This document shows positions 6,052 to 7,869 of a stretch of DNA of 7,869 nt, in pieces. This stretch comes from Paracoccaceae bacterium. Lineage in GTDB: Bacteria > Pseudomonadota > Alphaproteobacteria > Rhodobacterales > Rhodobacteraceae. Position 1 is the first letter of the stretch; each line of letters begins with the position of its first letter. The stretch spans positions 1 through 7,869 of the forward strand of contig NVQY01000104.1 of assembly GCA_002400675.1 (NCBI GenBank), written 5' to 3'. Both the position numbers and the translations under genes were made by a program. The notes under the pieces were generated by a model. It saw nothing but the letters and a program-made list of their open reading frames with translations. It was not told the DNA's origin and ran no database searches.

Positions 6052-6668
6052 GTCCGCGCGCCGTCAAAATGGGTGGCCTGATTGCCCCAGACGTCATGTC
6101 CGTCCCACGCCTCGCGGGCAAACAGTTCGACGTTGAATGAACCGGGTCGCAACCTCTCGATCATTTCACGCATTTGTACTGGTTTGCGCGAATGTTCACG
6201 CCGGATCGCTTCAATCTTGTCCGGCATATCATCAATGTCGACAGTTTTGATCGGTGCGTCGATGACGTTGCGCTCTGACTTGGACGCGGTCTGCGGCTTG
6301 TTCACTTTGCCGATCAAATAGGGTTCACAGGCCGATCTCTGAACATATCCAGTGCCAAAGGCAAGTTTCCAGTTGACCGTTCGTTTGATCCAGGCACCAC
6401 CTGTGACATACGCAAATCCCCAGTGCTCCATGACCTTCATGTTCTGTTTTAGGTGCGGCCAGGTCGACCACATGAACAACAAGCAATCCGGGCCAGCCAG
6501 ATCGAGAACCGGCAACGCCATAATATCGCCCATCTCCATCGTCGCATAATGCGCCTCAGGTGATTTCTCATGCCCTTTGACGGAATACATTTCGTATTTC
6601 TGCGGGGTATCCACCAGAATCGCGCCGTATTTCATCGGCGTCAGAGGTGCGAAGGGCCAATCACTCAT
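6048..6668 (-). CDS. MT-A70-type adenine methyltransferase homologue with altered catalytic motif
   Basis: A 206-residue MT-A70 family protein. Active members transfer a methyl group from S-adenosylmethionine to adenine N6 in DNA or RNA, with DPPW as the catalytic motif. Here the equivalent position (20-23, ILVDTPQKYE) reads DTPQ. The rest of the family pattern is well kept: HYATMEMGDIMALPV (40-54), LLFMWSTWPHL (63-73), WGFAYVTGGAWIK (83-95), GTGYVQRSACEPYLIG (105-120), EHSRKP (158-163), RPGSFNVELFAREAWDGHDVWGNQ (174-197). The start at 6668 follows AGAGG at 7 nt and overlaps the upstream gene by 8 nt; a longer in-frame start at 6848 would bury most of that gene. It takes the place of a DNA-modification gene such as Mom in Mu. 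It may be inactive, of altered specificity, or a non-catalytic partner; family membership is confident, activity is not. Confidence 0.87.
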   Translation of the reverse strand: MSDWPFAPLTPMKYGAILVDTPQKYEMYSVKGHEKSPEAHYATMEMGDIMALPVLDLAGPDCLLFMWSTWPHLKQNMKVMEHWGFAYVTGGAWIKRTVNWKLAFGTGYVQRSACEPYLIGKVNKPQTASKSERNVIDAPIKTVDIDDMPDKIEAIRREHSRKPVQMREMIERLRPGSFNVELFAREAWDGHDVWGNQATHFDGART

Positions 6669-6918
6669 CGCGTGACCTCTTGACCCCGGACCGATCAGTA
6701 TGCCGATCGGGTCGGTTCTGATGAACGACCGTGGTGACCACTCCGTCTCGTATTTTGAAGATGAACCCGCCTGAAATCGCCCCGCACGCACCCAGATCAA
6801 TCGCCTGTTCCGCCGCCTTGCCGATCTTGGCGCGAAGCCGGTCGACATCGACGCCCCGGACGCATTCCAGATAGCGCACCACAGCGTGATCGCTGACAGG
6901 GTAAAGCGGCTTTTTCAT
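6661..6918 (-). CDS. 85-residue Mu-like phage protein of unknown function
   Basis: I recognise the general pattern as one found in alphaproteobacterial Mu-like prophages but know no function. The N-terminal YPVSDHAVVRYLECVRGVDVDRLRAKI (6-32) contains an H-A-x-x-R-Y-L signature and a helix; the middle is GACGAISGGFIFKIRDGVVTTVV (43-65), a beta-hairpin ending in a 'VTTVV' strand; the C-terminus is basic (RPDRHTDRSGVKRSRDE). The HAxxRY plus IxDGxVxTV layout recalls small RelE/colicin-like (BECR-type) folds, but this is only a pattern impression. The ATG at 6918 makes an ATGA overlap with gemA and its ribosome site would lie in the junction repeat described separately. It ends inside the methyltransferase start. 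Confidence 0.78.
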   Translation of the reverse strand: MKKPLYPVSDHAVVRYLECVRGVDVDRLRAKIGKAAEQAIDLGACGAISGGFIFKIRDGVVTTVVHQNRPDRHTDRSGVKRSRDE

Positions 6919-7406
6919 ATCAGGGTATCGCCCTGCGATGCCCGACCAAGAGGTGTCCGGTGTTGATCCCAGTCAAAGTCGATGCCCGACCTCTGGCCCC
7001 AGTTTTTCAACGCCTGAATGACCTGATCGATCTGGGCCCAGTCGCGCAGCATGTCCACATCCGCCGGCACAGATCCCCAGACCGTGCCAAAACGCGCCCG
7101 GATAAAGCCGTTCAGCCCGGCCCGCGATGGCGCGCGCAGTTGACCCGACTCCCCCAACTTGCGCCACAGCACATGGATCAGCCGCAAATCCGCGCGTGGT
7201 GCGGCCTTGCGCTTTTTGCGGGCTTTTAATTCCGGTTTGAAACCGTCCGATTTCAGCCGGTCCAGCACCTTTGCCAGATCACCCTGCGTCATGTCACGCA
7301 TCGACGCCTTGCCGCAAACCGCCAGTTGCAGATCCCGGCGCGCGTCCTGATCGAGGTGCAATTCGCGACAGCCCACATGGATCAGTTGTTGCAGGGAACG
7401 GGTCAT
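6915..7406 (-). CDS. gemA: GemA/gp16-like protein
   Basis: A 163-residue protein of the Mu gp16/GemA family (DUF1018). In Mu, GemA is an early-region product reported to modulate host gene expression and DNA topology. The N-terminal domain LQQLIHVGCRELHLDQDARRDLQLAVCGKASMRDMTQGDLAKVLDRLKSDGF (5-56) is the typical helical GemA signature. A basic linker follows (58-72, KPELKARKKRKAAPR), and a second helical domain (73-147, with LIHVLWRKLGESGQL and WAQIDQVIQALKNWG) completes the usual architecture. The start at 7406 forms an ATGA overlap with the preceding gene; 16 extra codons upstream would lie inside that gene. The last residues, GRASQGDTLI, are encoded by a repeat whose second copy gives the upstream protein the tail GRASQGDTRT. 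Confidence 0.88.
   Translation of the reverse strand: MTRSLQQLIHVGCRELHLDQDARRDLQLAVCGKASMRDMTQGDLAKVLDRLKSDGFKPELKARKKRKAAPRADLRLIHVLWRKLGESGQLRAPSRAGLNGFIRARFGTVWGSVPADVDMLRDWAQIDQVIQALKNWGQRSGIDFDWDQHRTPLGRASQGDTLI
6916..6955 (-). repeat. Junction repeat copy B (end of gemA)
   Basis: Forty bp that match 7404-7443 with 4 mismatches; the core 6923-6948 (26 bp) is identical. It encodes GRASQGDT near the GemA C-terminus and runs up to the ATGA where the next gene starts. On the minus strand GGGCATCG and CGATACCC can pair around the loop CAGGG (one mismatch), so the only Shine-Dalgarno-like AGGG for the next gene lies in the loop, 12 nt before the ATG. Confidence 0.85.
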
Positions 7407-7869
7407 GTCCGGGTATCGCCCTGCGATGCCCGACCAGCAGGTGATTGCTCGCAATCATCAAGAGGTTTCTCCTCCATCAGCTTTGCGACATCCCTGACGA
7501 AAGCCTCCGGAGATCGTTTCGGCGGCCCACCACGTTTTAACACCTCGCCGACGCCGCCCGACACCGGGCTATCCGCGCCGGGCTTCTGGTGAGTGCCAGC
7601 CCTGATAGCGCCGGCCCATTTCGAGCGCAGCTTGCCAAACGTCACGCCGATGTCCTCGGCCACGTCCTTGATCTTTTCGCCTGCGGCAAGCCGGTCGAGT
7701 GCGGCGCGCCAAGCGTCCTCGCCGGGACCTGGCTCAGAAATTGCAGGCAGTTGCGGATTTACTTTACGGGCAGCAGGGACTGGGGCGGAATTTGCCTGGC
7801 TTGGTTTTTCCAAGACTGTTTCGGTAGGCCCCGGTCGGGCTTTGGGTTCCGGCGTCGCGGCCGGTTTCA
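7403..7869 (-). CDS. Partial HTH-like phage protein with proline-rich N-terminal region
   Basis: The frame is open to the right edge with no stop, and the first usable start inside the window is only a TTG at 7813, so the gene most likely begins outside. The visible N-terminal part is proline/alanine-rich and probably disordered (about residues KPAATPEPKARPGPTE and the following SAPVPAARK). A helix-turn-helix-like unit follows: DAWRAALDRLAAGEKIKDVAEDIGVTFGKLRSKWAGAIR. After it come a glycine-rich linker and RGGPPKRSPEAFVRDVAKLMEEKPLDDC. The protein ends in GRASQGDTRT, encoded by the first junction repeat, and its TGA overlaps the gemA start (ATGA). In Mu this position is among the early accessory genes. 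DNA binding is a reasonable inference from the HTH; no function is known. Confidence 0.72.
   Translation of the reverse strand, partial: KPAATPEPKARPGPTETVLEKPSQANSAPVPAARKVNPQLPAISEPGPGEDAWRAALDRLAAGEKIKDVAEDIGVTFGKLRSKWAGAIRAGTHQKPGADSPVSGGVGEVLKRGGPPKRSPEAFVRDVAKLMEEKPLDDCEQSPAGRASQGDTRT
7404..7443 (-). repeat. Junction repeat copy A (end of the HTH-like gene, start of gemA)
   Basis: The second copy, exactly 488 bp from the other. It has the same register: it encodes GRASQGDT at the end of the HTH-like protein, the same 8-bp imperfect hairpin with AGGG in the loop, and ends at the gemA ATGA. The two copies differ at 6919/7407, 6922/7410, 6949/7437 and 6950/7438. The tail residues and the junction geometry are therefore duplicated together. 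Confidence 0.85.

Larger units (their letters stand above)
1..7869 (-). mobile_element. Mu-like transposable prophage, middle/lysis/packaging segment
   Basis: Every gene in the window is on the minus strand, and the order matches the Mu genome: GemA (gp16), Mor (gp17), endolysin, gp25 (DUF2730), gp26-like, gp27 (DUF3486 small terminase), gp28 large terminase, gp29 (DUF935) portal. Neither phage end is visible: the early region (repressor, transposase A, B) should lie to the right and the head protease, capsid and tail genes to the left. The gene order and protein families are seen; that the element is an integrated prophage rather than a free phage, and that the host is a Rhodobacter-like alphaproteobacterium, is inferred from composition and the GTA-type holin. 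Intactness cannot be judged, but no visible gene is frameshifted. Confidence 0.93.

Noticed and set aside
6669..6848. Upstream in-frame extension of the MT-A70 gene (60 extra residues)
   Set aside because: It would overlap most of the 85-residue gene, is arginine-rich without family similarity, and a good ribosome site precedes the start at 6668.
6923..6948. Junction hairpin as a rho-independent terminator
   Set aside because: The stem is short with a mismatch, no U-tract follows and the next gene starts immediately.
6916..7443. The direct repeats as phage attachment sites or IS ends
   Set aside because: They lie inside a Mu-like gene block at coding junctions; Mu-like phages do not use att repeats of this kind, and no transposase lies between them, only gemA.
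1..7869. tRNA, rRNA, CRISPR array or riboswitch
   Set aside because: The window is almost fully coding; I saw no regularly spaced repeats, cloverleaf or conserved RNA pattern.

Overview
The window lies entirely inside the early-middle to head-packaging part of a Mu-like (transposable) prophage. All 17 genes are on the minus strand and are read from right to left. High G+C, coding-dense DNA, a GTA-type three-TM holin and the overall gene style point to an alphaproteobacterial host, most likely in the Rhodobacter/Roseobacter group. That host assignment is an inference from style; the Mu-like identity rests on gene order and protein families.

Right-hand block (about 7869 to 5650), in transcription order: a partial HTH-like protein with a proline-rich N-terminal part, a GemA/gp16-like protein, an 85-residue protein of unknown function, an MT-A70-type adenine methyltransferase homologue whose DPPW catalytic motif reads DTPQ, and a Mor-family transcription activator. 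The Mor protein ends in QLSLF, which matches the consensus bacterial beta sliding-clamp binding peptide. Two 40-bp copies of one junction repeat give the first protein and GemA nearly identical C-terminal tails.

Centre (5649 to 3831): a 93-bp gap, the only sizeable non-coding stretch, holds two perfect palindromes and is the best candidate for the activator-dependent lysis/late promoter. After it come an N-acetylmuramoyl-L-alanine amidase endolysin with an SH3 domain, a 3TM holin and a small exported protein.

Left-hand block (3831 to 1): gp25-like membrane/coiled-coil protein, gp26-like winged-helix protein, gp27-like small terminase, three small genes (one DUF6527-like), gp28-like large terminase, a small SH3-like protein, and the start of the gp29-like portal, cut by the window edge. 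The order gemA - mor - lysis - 25 - 26 - 27 - 28 - 29 matches phage Mu, with extra small genes inserted between 27 and 28 and between 28 and 29.

Almost every junction is an ATGA, GTGA, TGATG or TAATG overlap or a 1-3 nt gap, so the block behaves as translationally coupled operons. The most notable points are the clamp-motif tail on Mor, which suggests replication-coupled activation of lysis/late genes, the altered catalytic motif of the MT-A70 protein, and the duplicated junction hairpin around gemA.
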